NCBI GenBank assembly: GCA_022376925.1
Contig: JAIOJX010000002.1
Location: 136,313,831-136,377,830 of the forward strand
Direction of reading: 5' to 3'
Source of the DNA: Tragulus kanchil
Taxonomy: Eukaryota; Chordata; Mammalia; Artiodactyla; Tragulidae
DNA: 64,000 bases
Numbering within the stretch: the first letter of the stretch is position 1; every line of letters starts with the position of its first letter. The position numbers and the translations under genes are program-made. The notes beneath the pieces were generated by a model. That model saw nothing but the letters and a program-made list of their open reading frames with translations, was not told the DNA's origin and made no database searches. Below are positions 20,894 to 32,190 of this stretch, piece by piece.

Positions 20894-22199
20894 GTAGAAA
20901 CAATGAATTAGACACAATTTTTTTTTAAATAAGGAAACCAATACCCTGATAGGGATAAACAAGGATCTTAGAAACACAAACAAGGCATAAGAAGTTTTGA
21001 AGAGGGCTTCCTGGTGGTCCAGGGGATGCCCTCTTTGCACCCATGGCTGAAGCTCCTGTGTCTCCACTATCTCCCAGAGTTTGCTCAAACTCATGTCCAT
21101 TGAGTCAGTGATGCTATATCTAACCATCTCACCCTCTGCCACCCCCATCTCCTTTGGCCTTCAGTCTTGCCCAACATCAGAGTCTTTTCCAGTGAGTTGG
21201 CTCTTTGCCTCAGGTGGTCCAAGTATTGTAGCTTCAGCTGCAGCATCAGTCCTTTCAATGGATATTTAGGGTTGATTTCCTTTAGGATTGACCAGCTTGA
21301 TCTCCTTGCTATCCAAGCAACTCAAGTGTTTCTCCAGGATCATGATTTGAAAGCATCAGTTCTTCAATGCTCAGCCTTTGTTACGGTCCAACTCTCACAT
21401 CATGGATGCACATAGATGTTCAGAGAACATGTAGAACATAACTAAAACTGTGGACTTATTTGGAGAGGGGGAAAGTGATAGAATGTTGGTGTAAAAAGGT
21501 ACAGAAAGGTCCAGGTGCCACAGATGGCAAGTAGGTAAGATGAGAACTTTAGAATTGGCTCCCTTTTTGCTTTTGCAGTCAGGGAAATGGGGCTTCAGCC
21601 CAGTGCTAGCCTGATGTTGTTGAAATAATAACCAGACAGAACTGGAGTTCTGTGGGGGTGAAGAGTTGATGGCAAGGACAGCTGGTGAGCTGGCTAGCTT
21701 CTGGATAATCCCAACAGAGGGTGGTGGCCTGTGAAGAGCAGCACTGTCTGCAGCCTAGAATCTGGTCCATTCTCAGGAGAGAAGTGGAACAGGGGCCATA
21801 AAGGAAGGGACTGTGAAGGCATTCTTACGCCAGGCTCTCTGATCTGAAAGATCCTCGCAACAACCCTATTTACCAGGAGAAATACAGAATGGGGTCAAGG
21901 ATGTTGCCACCAACCCCATCTACTCCCTCCCTTTACTCATCCCAGCCAAGGTATCTGATAGTTTCAAAGGAATATGAACTCATAGGAAAATATAACAAGA
22001 CACCAAGTTCCCTAATCTATGCCATAAACAAAACTCTGTAAAAATTTTTAAAAAATAATAAAATTCATTAAAAAAAATAAAAAAAGAAGTAGAAACAATG
22101 AATTAGACACAATTTTTTTTAAAATAAGGGAAACCAATACCCTGATAGGGATAAACAAGGATCTTAGAAACACAAACAAGGCATAAGAAGTTTTGAAGA

Positions 22200-22465
22200 G
22201 GGCTTCCCTGGTGGTCCAGGGGCTAAGGATCTGCCTTGCAATGCAGAGTTCAATCCCTGGTCTGAGAAGATCCTACATGCTCTGGGGCAACTAAGCCCGT
22301 GCACCACAGCTACTGAGCCTGTGCTCTAGAGTCCTTGAAGTGCAGTTGAATCCCAGTGCCCTACAGCCTGTGGTCTACAACAGGAGAAACCACCTCAGTG
22401 GGAAGTCCCTGAGAGTAGCAACGAAGACCCAGTGCAGACAGAAATAGAAATAAATAAAAAGAAAA
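22200..22465 (+). mobile_element. CHR-type SINE with TSD
   Basis: Head 'ggcttccctggtggtccagg', body 'gcaactaagcccgtgcacca', end 'aagacccagtgcagac' and A-rich tail. Flanked by 'tttgaaga' at 22192-22199 and 22466-22473. D8 holds its first ~22 bases again at 21007-21028, D9 repeats it whole at 23380-23645. Confidence 0.9.
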
Positions 22466-22473
22466 TTTGAAGA

Positions 22474-23011
22474 ACCATTTGGAGATTTGGGACATGGAAA
22501 ATATATTGTATAAAATGGAAACTATGTTGTCAATGGATAAGTCAGCAGAAGGAATACAGCTGAAGAACAAATTAGTGAACTGAAAATTTCAGTGTATGAA
22601 AAACGCTGGAAAGCCTTTGGAAGGGACACATCTTTGCAAGAAAAACGTTAAGAATTACAATTCTAGTAGGAATCTCAGAAGGAGAAAAAGAATAAATGCA
22701 GAGGAGGCAGTAATTTGCCAGAATTAAAATGGGAGAAGGTATGTAGGCAAACAGTTGGGACCTTTGGGGCCCCAGGCTCCTGGCTGTCACCAAGAGACTC
22801 TAATCCAGAGTGGCACTGCACCACAGTGGGGCTCCTGAGTGTATTCAAACATGGTAATTTAATATTATTTATTTAGAAGAAGCAGATTGTCTTTTGACCT
22901 TTCAATTCCTGCAGGACTGATTCTGAGCTATTGTTGTTATGGTTTTCAGCGCAAAGAATGCAAAATGTGTAGTACTATCCAACTCGATACTTCCTGGTCA
23001 GATTTTGATGG
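22474..23011. other. Unique DNA, copied at 23652-24192
   Basis: No gene or named repeat recognised. Confidence 0.5.
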
Positions 23012-23379
23012 AAAATGCAAGACAGAGTTTCAAAGCTCGCAACAACCCTATTTACCAGGAGAAATACAGAATGGGGTCAAGGATGTTGCCACCAACCCCA
23101 TCTACTCCCTCCTTTACTCATCCCAGCCAAGGTATCTGATAGTTTCAAAGGAATATGAACTCATAGGAAAATATAACAAGACACCAAGTTCCCTAATCTA
23201 TGCCATAAACAAAACTCTGTAAAAATTTTTAAAAAATAATAAAATTCATTAAAAAATAAACAAGAAGTAGAAACAATGAATTAGACACAATTTTTTTTAA
23301 AATAAGGGAAACCAATACCCTGATAGGGATAAACAAGGATCTTAGAAACACAAACAAGGCATAAGAAGTTTTGAAGAGG

Positions 23380-23645
23380 GCTTCCCTGGTGGTCCAGGGG
23401 CTAAGGATCTGCCTTGCAATGCAGAGTTCAATCCCTGGTCTGAGAAGATCCTACATGCTCTGGGGCAACTAAGCCCGTGCACCACAGCTACTGAGCCTGT
23501 GCTCTAGAGTCCTTGAAGTGCAGTTGAATCCCAGTGCCCTACAGCCTGTGGTCTACAACAGGAGAAACCACCTCAGTGGGAAGTCCCTGAGAGTAGCAAC
23601 GAAGACCCAGTGCAGACAGAAATAGAAATAAATAAAAAGAAAATT
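23380..23645 (+). mobile_element. Second copy of the 22200-22465 SINE
   Basis: Same insertion with the same target duplication, carried by D9. Confidence 0.9.
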
Positions 23646-24340
23646 TGAAGAACCATTTGGAGATTTGGGACATGGAAAATATATTGTATAAAATGGAAAC
23701 TATGTTGTCAATGGATAAGTCAGCAGAAGGAATACAGCTGAAGAACAAATTAGTGAACTGAAAATTTCAGTGTATGAAAAACGCTGGAAAGCCTTTGGAA
23801 GGGACACATCTTTGCAAGAAAAACGTTAAGAATTACAATTCTAGTAGGAATCTCAGAAGGAGAAAAAGAATAAATGCAGAGGAGGCAGTAATTTGCCAGA
23901 ATTAAAATGGGAGAAGGTATGTAGGCAAACAGTTGGGACCTTTGGGGCCCCAGGCTCCTGGCTGTCACCAAGAGACTCTAATCCAGAGTGGCACTGCACC
24001 ACAGTGGGGCTCCTGAGTGTATTCAAACATGGTAATTTAATATTATTTATTTAGAAGAAGCAGATTGTCTTTTGACCTTTCAATTCCTGCAGGACTGATT
24101 CTGAGCTATTGTTGTTATGGTTTTCAGCGCAAAGAATGCAAAATGTGTAGTACTATCCAACTCGATACTTCCTGGTCAGATTTTGATGGATTAAGGGATG
24201 CAAATGAGATGCAAGACACTTGTTCAGCACTCTTTCCCTTGATCATGCTGTTCAGAAACCAAGCATCTGGCCAGCAGCTGCAGAGTTTAACTCTTTTGTT
24301 CCCTTTGTGGTTTTCTTCCAAAGTTCTTTTTCTTTTCTTT

Positions 24341-24475
24341 TATCTTTTTTTTTTTTTGGTTTGTTTTGTTTACAGAGTTTTGCTGTTTACTGCAACACAT
24401 CAACCTGAATCAGCCATAGTTATACATATGTCCTTCCTGCTCCATCCTGAACTCTCCCTCTTTGTTTTTAAGAGT
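24341..24475 (-). mobile_element. Short L1 3' end
   Basis: T-run then 'acagagttttgctgtttact' and 'aatcagccatagttatacat', antisense L1 3' UTR. Target duplication not resolved. Confidence 0.75.
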
Positions 24476-24498
24476 TTTCTTTTAATGTGGACTATTTT

Positions 24499-25023
24499 GA
24501 TTTTTTTATTCTGTACAACTTTTATGTATTACTGTTATTATTACTATTTTACAGGGTTTTAAAAATTATTTATTTATTTATTTTTGGCTATTCTGGGTTT
24601 TCACTGCTGCCATGGGCTCTTCTTTAGTTGCAGGGAGTGGTGGCTACTCTCTAGGTAAGTTGAGCAGGCTTCTTGTTGTGGCGACTCCTCTTCGTTGTGG
24701 AACTTGGACTCTAGGGCACACGGGCTTCAGTAGCTGTGGCCCATGGGCTCCATAGTTGCATCTCCGAGGCTCTAGAGCACAGGCTCCATTGTTGTGGCTC
24801 ACGGGCTTTGTTGCTCCGCAGCACATGGGATCTTCCTGGATCAGGGATTGAACCTGTGTCTCCTGCATTAACAGGCGGACTCTACCACTGAGCCACCAGG
24901 GAAACCCAGGGTTTTGTTGTTTACTGCCACACATTGACCGAAATCCATCATAGGTGTGCATATGTCCCCCCTACTCCCAAACCTCCCCCAATCTCCGTTC
25001 CCATCCCACCCCTCCAGGTTGCC
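24499..25023 (-). mobile_element. Second short L1 3' end, split by a SINE, with 15-bp TSD
   Basis: Flanks 'aatgtggactatttt' (24484-24498) and 'aatgtagactatttt' (25024-25038) match at 14 of 15 bases. Between them lies antisense L1 tail ('ttacagggttttgttgttta' after removing the nested SINE) and 3' UTR to 'cccctccaggttgcc'. Confidence 0.82.
24561..24906 (-). mobile_element. CHR-type long SINE nested in the L1 tail, 9-bp TSD
   Basis: Antisense long CHR element from 'tttatttatttttggctatt' to 'gccaccagggaaacc'. Flanked by 'cagggtttt' at 24552-24560 and 24907-24915; removing it rejoins the L1 tail. Confidence 0.9.
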
Positions 25024-25079
25024 AATGTAGACTATTTTAAAAGTCTTTATTGAATTTTTTTTACCATACTGTTTCTGTT

Positions 25080-25220
25080 TTTTTTTTTCTTTTTTCTTTT
25101 TAGTGTTTTGATTTTTTGGCCTTGAGACAGGTAGAATCTTAGCTCCCTGACCAGGGATCAAACCCATACCCCCTGCACTGGAAGGTAAAGTCTTAAACCC
25201 TGGATCTCCAGGAAAGTCCT
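25080..25220 (-). mobile_element. CHR-1-like short SINE
   Basis: T-rich tail, 'gattttttggccttgagaca', 'ctgaccagggatcaaaccc' and 'tctccaggaaagtcctg' mark an antisense short CHR element. Confidence 0.83.
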
Positions 25221-25325
25221 GAAATTCTTTTTTGTTTTCTTAATGTACTTTCTTTGGTTTTCTCAATTTTGCCATGTTCTTTTTATTTCTTTTCTATTAC
25301 TTATCACTTCTTCCTCTATACTCTT

Positions 25326-25580
25326 TTTAAATTTTTCATCCTTTTTATTCATTTATTTTCATCCATCTTTTTTATTTCTTGGCTTGTTTGGGCCTCCCAT
25401 CGCAGTGGCCTCTCTTGCTGCAGAGCTCTGGTTCTGGGTGCATGGGCTCTAGATTGCCAGCCTGCAATTGGACATACCAGCCACTCCACGGCATGCGGGA
25501 TTCTCCCAGGCCAGGGATCGAACCAGCGCCCCCCTGCACTGCAAGACAGACCCTCCACCCACTGGACTACCAGGGAAGCC
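25326..25580 (-). mobile_element. CHR-type SINE, long-bodied subfamily, with TSD
   Basis: Antisense; contains 'cctgcaattggacatacc' and ends 'ctaccagggaagcc'. Flanks 'ctatactctt' (25316-25325) and 'ctatattctt' (25581-25590) match 9 of 10. The 191-codon frame across this region is incidental. Confidence 0.87.
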
Positions 25581-25639
25581 CTATATTCTTCTACTTTATC
25601 ATTGCCACTTTCTCCTCTTCTTTACTGTTTCCAGAGCTA

Positions 25640-25735
25640 TTCATTCCATCAATTTATCCATTCAACAATTATTTTGAGAACCTGCCATGACTCAGACACC
25701 ACTGAAGGCACTAGGGATGCAGTGAACTACACATT
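25640..25735. repeat. Possible ancient MIR/L2-like fragment
   Basis: 'tttatccattcaacaatt' and 'ggcactagggatgcagtgaa' resemble a widespread old mammalian repeat segment. Short and diverged; tentative. Confidence 0.4.
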
Positions 25736-25861
25736 TTTAAGATTGGAACTATGTCCATACAGTCTTAATTCCCTTTGGCCTTGTCTCTGCTACAGCTTCT
25801 TGCTTACCACTGTTTCCTTACTTGTTTGAAGTCGTTCCTTTGGTGGTCATCAATTTCATCC

Positions 25862-26065
25862 TGTGGATCCTTGGTGGGTCAGCAATACAGAACCTGTCTA
25901 CAATGCAGGAGACATGGGAAGATCCACTGGAGGAGAGCATGGCAACCCAATCCAGTATTCTTGCCAGGGAAATCTCATGGACAGAGGAGCCTGGTGGGCT
26001 ATTGTTCATAGGTTTGCAACGAGTCATACATGACTGAGGCGACGGAGCGAGCATGCATGCACACA
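25862..26065 (+). mobile_element. Bov-tA SINE
   Basis: 'atccttggtgggtcagcaat', 'ccagtattcttgccaggga', 'catggacagaggagcctggt' and a tail 'tgactgaggcgacggagc'. Confidence 0.88.
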
Positions 26066-26803
26066 CTGTCATTCTAGGTATGGCAGTGATCTGAGAATGA
26101 AGAAGTCTTTGTCTCTTTGACCAACCATTGGATATCTGTAACTCTGTCTGATTCTGTTAGAGGGTAGGTCTTGAGAGTATAAGAGAACCTTTATGAGATA
26201 TGAAAACCCACATAGAGCCCTGTAAGCTGGTTTGGGAGTCCATCCTGTGTATTTCTCTAGCCCCTTCATAGCTGTTCCCTCTTTCTGTTACCTATGGGTG
26301 ATTCTATACACAGCTCCTTTCCTTTGATCTTCACAAGGCTGCCTGTTTCTTGTCATTGAGGCTGCCATAAATTGAATTATTAGTCTCTATTGTCATCTCC
26401 TTTGTAATAGTATTATTTATTCATTTATTATGTCCTCATGGCAGATGGAGCGCACTTTCTTGTCTCTTGACCTTGTTATTCTGACCATGGAGATGTTAGT
26501 GGACATGATGTAGACCCATGGTTGGAATGTACTTATGTATTAGGACTGGCCTTCTTGCATTTCTGTCATTGCTATAGGATAAACAGGCTAGAGTCCAACT
26601 CATCCCAGAGAAAAGAAGACATAAGTTCAGCATACTTGAATCCAACCCAGCCTAGATCTGTCAAAACCCAGCTGATGCACAGATGCGTGAGCAAAAAATT
26701 AGTATAAATACAACATAAATATAACTCAGTAAGGGTTCATCGAGTAAATGCATATTGCTTCTGCCATAATTGTTTGTTTTATAGGTCTGCATGGAGCTAT
26801 TTG
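26066..26803. other. Unique DNA, no gene
   Basis: No repeat or coding feature recognised. 26790-26803 is the left target duplication of the next SINE. Confidence 0.5.
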
Positions 26804-27014
26804 GGGATTCCCTGGTGGCTCAGTGATAAAGAATCTCCTGCCAGATCAGGAAATGGAGGTTCGATCCCTGGGTCCGGAAGATCCCCCAGAGAAGGAAATG
26901 GCAACCCATGCCAGTGTTCTTGCCTGGGAAATCCCATGGGCAGAAGAGCCTGATAGACTACAGTTCATGGGGTTGCAAAGAGTTGGACATGACCGAGCAG
27001 CTAAACAACAATAA
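26804..27014 (+). mobile_element. Bov-tA SINE, full length with TSD
   Basis: Head 'gattccctggtggctcagtg', B-box-like 'ggttcgatccctg', core and tail 'gacatgaccgagcagct'. Flanks 'catggagctattt' (26790-26802) and 'catggagctcttt' (27015-27027) match 12 of 13. Confidence 0.92.
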
Positions 27015-27027
27015 CATGGAGCTCTTT

Positions 27028-27954
27028 AGGGTAAGGGGCATTAGCATTTCTGTACAGTGAGAGCAATCTATGACCCAGGTATATAGTAGGCTCTCTGAAT
27101 ACTTTCTAAAATAGGTCTGAGACTTCTTCAGGTGCCTCATTAGCAGCCTCCACTTCTATGTACTGAATAATCAGCCAGAAGCCAAGTCAGAGTGCTGCTG
27201 AATTCCTAAGGATTTCAGAGTTTGCTCCCTTGGGTCCTGATTTTATGGCCCTTTTCTTATTGTCATGAATTCTTAAGTGTATTCTGTGCTTTCAATGACC
27301 ATCAGTGAGGGTTATAAGGCTGGACAATCTCCAGGCTACTAAATACCCAGGACATGCTGCAGAATGATATAAGGCTCTGCATGGTGACAAGGAGCAATTT
27401 GATGTCTACTCATCACGGAGGGTGAGATGGACAGATCCATTCTCACTTATTGTCCATGACAACAGTAATGCTACCTGATTTACAGGTCTCCAGGGCCTTC
27501 TCCTTTTGCATTAAAGTGTCTGAGTCAAACTTTCCTGTGTCTGAGCATCTCGGCTCTGGCCTTGAGGATTTCAAAGAGGAATTGATTCACATTGACTTTG
27601 TTGGGCAGACAGAGGTTCGGATGATGATTCTAGAGTGGGATGTCTGTGTAGAGAAAGCTAAGATCTTCCTGCTTGAGCATTGACTCTTTTGTTTTTCTGT
27701 CCAACCTCTGTTTTCTTTTGGTGTAGCACCCTGCTTTTTGGGGGATGGGGTGGGAACACTCCTCCCTGCACTGTACACTGTATCGCAGGACTGTCAGATG
27801 TGATATTTGTCTCGATTTGGGCTTCTGCCAAAATGAACCCTGGGTAAAGGACTCACATGCAGGTAGATTATTTGAAAGGTGATTTTAGGTGCACTTTTGA
27901 AGAAAGAGAAATGCGAATAGGAAAGGGACAAAGAACAGTATAGAATATACAAAT
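27028..27954. other. Unique DNA, no gene
   Basis: Longest frame 77 codons (27450-27683), no recognised domain. No repeat family recognised. Confidence 0.5.
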
Positions 27955-28189
27955 AAGTGGATTGTCGCTTTGGGCAAATGAGGACCAGTCTTGCTTGAGA
28001 CATGCCTCAGAGCCATCACACTGGGGCCTAGGGATGGGGGAATGCTCTGACTTTAACCTCTTTTGTTTAAGAGTAAAAGAGAGATTAAGGATCTTGAGCT
28101 TATATCTTGTTACTGGACTGACAACTGTCTACCAAAGTTACAGGCAAACTTAGGTGCGTAAGACCATGTGATCTATTAACAGCAGGTTG

Positions 28190-28312
28190 TTGTTTGTTTG
28201 TTTGTTTTTACTTTTTTGGTCACACCACCCAGCCTGTGGGATCTAAGTTTACCAATCAGGGACTGAACACACATGTGCTGCATTGAAAGCATGAGAGTCT
28301 TGACGCCAGGGT
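28190..28312 (-). mobile_element. CHR-1-like SINE, truncated
   Basis: (GTTT)n tail, 'cttttttggtcacaccaccc', 'accaatcagggactgaac'. The tRNA head decays after 'gagtcttgacgcc'. Copy at 29334-29458. Confidence 0.75.
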
Positions 28313-28901
28313 TCTCAGCAGCAGATTCTTAGTACCACTTCCTCTTCTCACCACAGGCGTGCACAAGCCCCAGGCTGGTCCAATCAGATGCCTTCTTTCT
28401 GGAATCTTGAGAAGAGTAATGTAGGGGCTGGGAAACAAGTCTGTTCATCTTCATGGTGGGATCCAAAAGAGATGAGTCCATAGTTCTTGATACTTTGACA
28501 CCCAGGGTGGCTCCAATTCACATTTTCTCTGGTCAGTTTTTCCTTCAGTTCTCAGAGCTTCTCCATAAATCCTTCCATTGAATTCCCTTTTTCATTAAAT
28601 TAGCCAGAACTGATTCTGCTGCTTGCTTACAAAATATCCTGACAGATGCTAGGTCTGCTCCACAGGAAGCCGTCAGAAGGAGTGGTCTTTCACACAGCTT
28701 GAAATGAAAAGACACGCTTTAGAGACTCAGCAGGACAGCAGACTGCAGGATAATCTCTGCTCGAGTTTGCCGAAGACCTCAGTGTTCAGTTCTCAGTCTC
28801 AGCTCATGTGTTAGCTAGCTCCTTTTCCTCAATTCACTCAATTTGTCATCCTTAGCTCATCACGAGTCTCTGGTATTGCTTTTGGATAGACATGATATAG
28901 T
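28313..28901. other. Unique DNA, copied at 29459-30047
   Basis: No gene recognised. Confidence 0.5.
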
Positions 28902-29098
28902 ATGGGCTTCTCTTTTTACTTAGATGGTAAAGAATCTGCTTGCAATACAAGAGATCCAGGTTTGATCCCTGGGTCGGGAAGACCCCCTGGAGGAGGAAGT
29001 GGCCACCAATTCCTGGAGAATTCCATGGGCAGGGGAGCCTGGCGGGCTACAGTCCATGGGATTGCAAAGAGTCGGACACAAATGAGCAACTAACACAC
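28902..29098 (+). mobile_element. Bov-tA SINE
   Basis: 'gggcttctctttttacttag' head, 'aagatccaggtttgatccc'-type B-box region, 'gggctacagtccatgggatt' core and 'gtcggacacaaatgagcaac' tail. Copy at 30048-30242. Confidence 0.9.
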
Positions 29099-30344
29099 AG
29101 ACATATGGTGGATTGTCGCTTTGGGCAAATGAGGACCAGTCTTGCTTGAGACATGCCTCAGAGCCATCACACTGGGGCCTAGGGATGGGGAATGCTCTGA
29201 CTTTAACCTTTTTGTTTAAGAGTAAAGAGATTAAGGATCTTGAGCTTATATCTTGTTACTGGACTGACAACTGTCTACCAAAGTTACAGGCAAACTTAGG
29301 TGCGTAAGACCATGTGATCTATTAACAGCAGGTTGTTGTTTGTTTGTTTGTTTTTACTTTTTTGGTCACACCACCCAGCCTGTGGGATCTAAGTTTACCA
29401 ATCAGGGACTGAACACACATGTGCTGCATTGAAAGCATGAGAGTCTTGACGCCAGGGTTCTCAGCAGCAGATTCTTAGTACCACTTCCTCTTCTCACCAC
29501 AGGCGTGCACAAGCCCCAGGCTGGTCCAATCAGATGCCTTCTTTCTGGAATCTTGAGAAGAGTAATGTAGGGGCTGGGAAACAAGTCTGTTCATCTTCAT
29601 GGTGGGATCCAAAAGAGATGAGTCCATAGTTCTTGATACTTTGACACCCAGGGTGGCTCCAATTCACATTTTCTCTGGTCAGTTTTTCCTTCAGTTCTCA
29701 GAGCTTCTCCATAAATCCTTCCATTGAATTCCCTTTTTCATTAAATTAGCCAGAACTGATTCTGCTGCTTGCTTACAAAATATCCTGACAGATGCTAGGT
29801 CTGCTCCACAGGAAGCCGTCAGAAGGAGTGGTCTTTCACACAGCTTGAAATGAAAAGACACGCTTTAGAGACTCAGCAGGACAGCAGACTGCAGGATAAT
29901 CTCTGCTCGAGTTTGCCGAAGACCTCAGTGTTCAGTTCTCAGTCTCAGCTCATGTGTTAGCTAGCTCCTTTTCCTCAATTCACTCAATTTGTCATCCTTA
30001 GCTCATCACGAGTCTCTGGTATTGCTTTTGGATAGACATGATATAGTATGGGCTTCTCTTTTTACTTAGATGGTAAAGAATCTGCTTGCAATACAAGAGA
30101 TCCAGGTTTGATCCCTGGGTCGGGAAGACCCCCTGGAGGAGGAAGTGGCCACCAATTCCTGGAGAATTCCATGGGCAGGGGAGCCTGGCGGGCTACAGTC
30201 CATGGGATTGCAAAGAGTCGGACACAAATGAGCAACTAACACACACTTATAGTAACATATGGTATGATCTGGTATGATGTGGTATTATGGTGTGGGGTAA
30301 TAGAGAAGACTGAACATAGCATGGCACATTGGGTACAGTATGAG

Positions 30345-30560
30345 TGCTGAAACTAGACTCCTGAGTTCAAATTCCAGATCTTCTATGTATAGACTATATG
30401 GCCTTGGGAAAGTTACCTAATCTCTCTGTGACTCAGTTTCTTTAATAGTACATATGAAAAAGTGACTGTACCTAGATCACAGGGTTGTTATAAAAATTAA
30501 ACGAGTTGACCAAGTACCTGGACAAGGCAAGCAGTATGTAAATATTAGCTACTATTATGC
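30345..30560 (+). mobile_element. MIR SINE (ancient)
   Basis: 'cttgggaaagttacctaat', 'tctgtgactcagtttcttt' and 'cacagggttgttataaaaat' follow the MIR pattern. Diverged, as expected of an old mammalian repeat. Confidence 0.85.
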
Positions 30561-30699
30561 CTAAAGGCTACACGCATATTAGTTCTACAGGTCCCTATGC
30601 TTTTGGATTCACAGATACACATCCTTAAACTTGTGAGAAGTGTGGTTGGCAGGATGGGCTGTCCTTTCTTGGGCCAGGGTCACTGTTTGCATTAAAAGA

Positions 30700-30930
30700 C
30701 AGGGAAAAGTACATTTTTAATCATCTACTGTGTGCCAGGTATCATGACAGGGGTCTCTTTGAGGATCATAACCTTTCTCAGGGAACAGATATTAATACTA
30801 TTAATATTATTGCCATATTACAGGTGAGAAAGCTAGAGCTCAGAAAGATGAAATAACCAGACCTGGCTCACTCAGCTAGTAGGAGGCAGAAATGCCATTC
30901 TCCCAGGTCTGTCTGATTCCAAACTATGTG
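30700..30930 (+). mobile_element. MIR-family SINE (ancient)
   Basis: 'ctactgtgtgccaggtatca', 'attacaggtgagaaagctag' and 'cccaggtctgtctgattcca' mark a second MIR-type element. Confidence 0.83.
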
Positions 30931-30949
30931 CTGTTTCCATTGTGTATGT

Positions 30950-31252
30950 CAGGGGTCTCTAACCCCTGGGCCATGGGCTGGTACCAGCTGATGGTTTGTT
31001 AGCAGCCGGCATGCAGAGCAGGAGGTGAGTGGGCTGGCAAGTGAACTTCTTCTGTATCTGCACCTGTTCCTCACTACTTACGTTACCATCTGAGCTCCAC
31101 CTTCTGCCAGATCCACAGTGGCATTAGATTCTCATAGGAGTCAGAACCCTACTGCGCTTGCATCATCTTAAAACTATCCCCTGACCCTGGTCCATGGAAA
31201 AATTGTCTTCTATGAAACTGGTTCCTGGTTCCCAAAAGGTTGGGGATCACTG
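30950..31252 (+). mobile_element. MER1-type non-autonomous hAT-Charlie DNA transposon
   Basis: Begins 'caggggtctctaacccctgg' and ends 'aaaggttggggatcactg', imperfect terminal inverted repeats. Internal 'gcattagattctcatagga' is typical of MER1. Flanking octamers 'gtgtatgt' (30942-30949) and 'atgtacgt' (31253-31260) agree at 6 of 8, fitting the 8-bp hAT target duplication. Non-coding. Its 3' two thirds recur at about 32209-32403. Confidence 0.85.
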
Positions 31253-31258
31253 ATGTAC

Positions 31259-31461
31259 GTGGGCTTCCCTGGTGAAGAATTTGCCTACAATGTGGGAGAC
31301 CTGGGTTCCATCTCTGGACTGAGAAGAACTCTTGGAGGAGGGCATGGCAACCTACTCCACTATTCTTGCCTGGAGAAGGCTCATAGACAGAGGAACCTGG
31401 CAGACTACAGTCCATGGGATTGCAAAGTGTTGGATGGGACTGAGCAACTAAGCACAGTACA
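31259..31461 (+). mobile_element. Bov-tA SINE inserted at the MER1 edge, with TSD
   Basis: Head 'gggcttccctggtgaagaat', tail 'tgggactgagcaactaagc'. 'gatgtac' at 31252-31258 recurs at 31462-31468. It therefore inserted at the MER1 target-site boundary. Copy at 32410-32612. Confidence 0.87.
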
Positions 31462-31734
31462 GATGTACACGACTTCCCCCAAGCCCCAAAGCCAACAGCT
31501 GCCCTTTCTCTCCCCACTGACTGGGCATAGCTCCTCTCCTCACTGTTCCCTTTGGAAACAGTGGTTTTGAGATCAGAGGTACCAGCTACATCCTGAGCAA
31601 CAGTGGGTCTTATTCCCACTCCTTTTCCTTTGTTACTTATTGGTAAAGATTTTTTTTCTCAATCTGTGTAGAAGATTGAGGACAACACTCTCCAAGGACA
31701 GTTCAGTCTCTGACTTTGAGCTGAGCAGGAGCTT

Positions 31735-31925
31735 GATGGTTAAGCCCCTGGGCTGTTTGTAGGGACCGTTGAGGTCCAAGGCATTGCTTTGCACCTTCCT
31801 GGATGTGCATCTTTGGGCAGTGATGTCATTCCTCCAAGTCCAGGCCCCTTCACCTGCAAGAGAAGAATGGAAATGATAATAGTTAACTCTTAAGGTGTTA
31901 GTACATGTTAAGAAAAATAAATGTT
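31735..31925 (+). mobile_element. MIR-like fragment
   Basis: 'cttcacctgcaagagaagaa' and 'gataatagttaactcttaa' resemble the MIR centre. Diverged. Copy at about 32886-33075. Confidence 0.6.
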
Positions 31926-31972
31926 GGGAGAAAAATATTTAAAACATTAAAAACTTGGGTAGAGGGTGAATA

Positions 31973-32190
31973 CTAAGTTTGCTTCAATTATGTCTGATTT
32001 TTTGTGACCCTATGGACCGTAGCCTGCTAGGCTGCTCTGTCCATGGGGGTCTCCAGGCAAGAATACTGGAGTGGGTTGCTGTGCCCTCCTCTAGGGAATC
32101 TTCCCAACCCAGGGATTGAACCTGTGTCTCCTAACATCTTCTGCATTGGCAGGCGGGTTCTTTACCACTTAGTGCCACCTGGGAAGCCAT
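31973..32190 (-). mobile_element. Bov-tA SINE
   Basis: Antisense: 'tttgtgaccctatggaccgt', 'caggcaagaatactggagtg', ending 'gccacctgggaagcc'. Copy at 33125-33340. Confidence 0.9.

Larger units (their letters stand above)
19860..22222. repeat. Direct tandem duplication D8, period 1,191 bp, with filler at join
   Basis: 'gctcctgtgtctccactatc' recurs at 19860 and 21051. Copy A breaks inside a CHR SINE head at about 21028, is followed by about 22 bases of unmatched text ('atgccctctttgcaccca..'), then copy B begins. Copy B continues through the complete SINE. Chained to D7 and D9. Confidence 0.92.
21855..24192. repeat. Direct tandem duplication D9, period about 1,178 bp, with filler at join
   Basis: 'ctcgcaacaaccctattt' recurs at 21855 and 23036. 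Copy A ends at 'cagattttgatgga' (about 23011), then about 25 bases not present in copy B ('aaaatgcaagacagag..'), then copy B. Small A-tract differences separate the copies. Confidence 0.92.
27955..30246. repeat. Direct tandem duplication D10, period about 1,146-1,151 bp
   Basis: 'gtggattgtcgctttggg' at 27957 recurs at 29108. Several single-base indels (G, C, A and AG) separate the copies, all within the first ~130 bases of copy B, next to the join; the remaining ~1 kb agrees closely. Edge-concentrated error fits a poor contig end. Confidence 0.93.

Noticed and set aside
25254..25829. 191-codon open frame, the longest in the window
   Set aside because: It covers an antisense CHR SINE with its target duplication and T-rich flanks. 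Its protein text (e.g. ASHRSGLSCCRALVLGAWAL) is the same SINE reading seen in other copies.
27450..27683. 77-codon frame possibly a small gene
   Set aside because: No recognised domain and no supporting splice or promoter context; ordinary for random sequence.
31149..31619. 156-codon minus-strand frame
   Set aside because: Runs through antisense Bov-tA and MER1 sequence; no domain.
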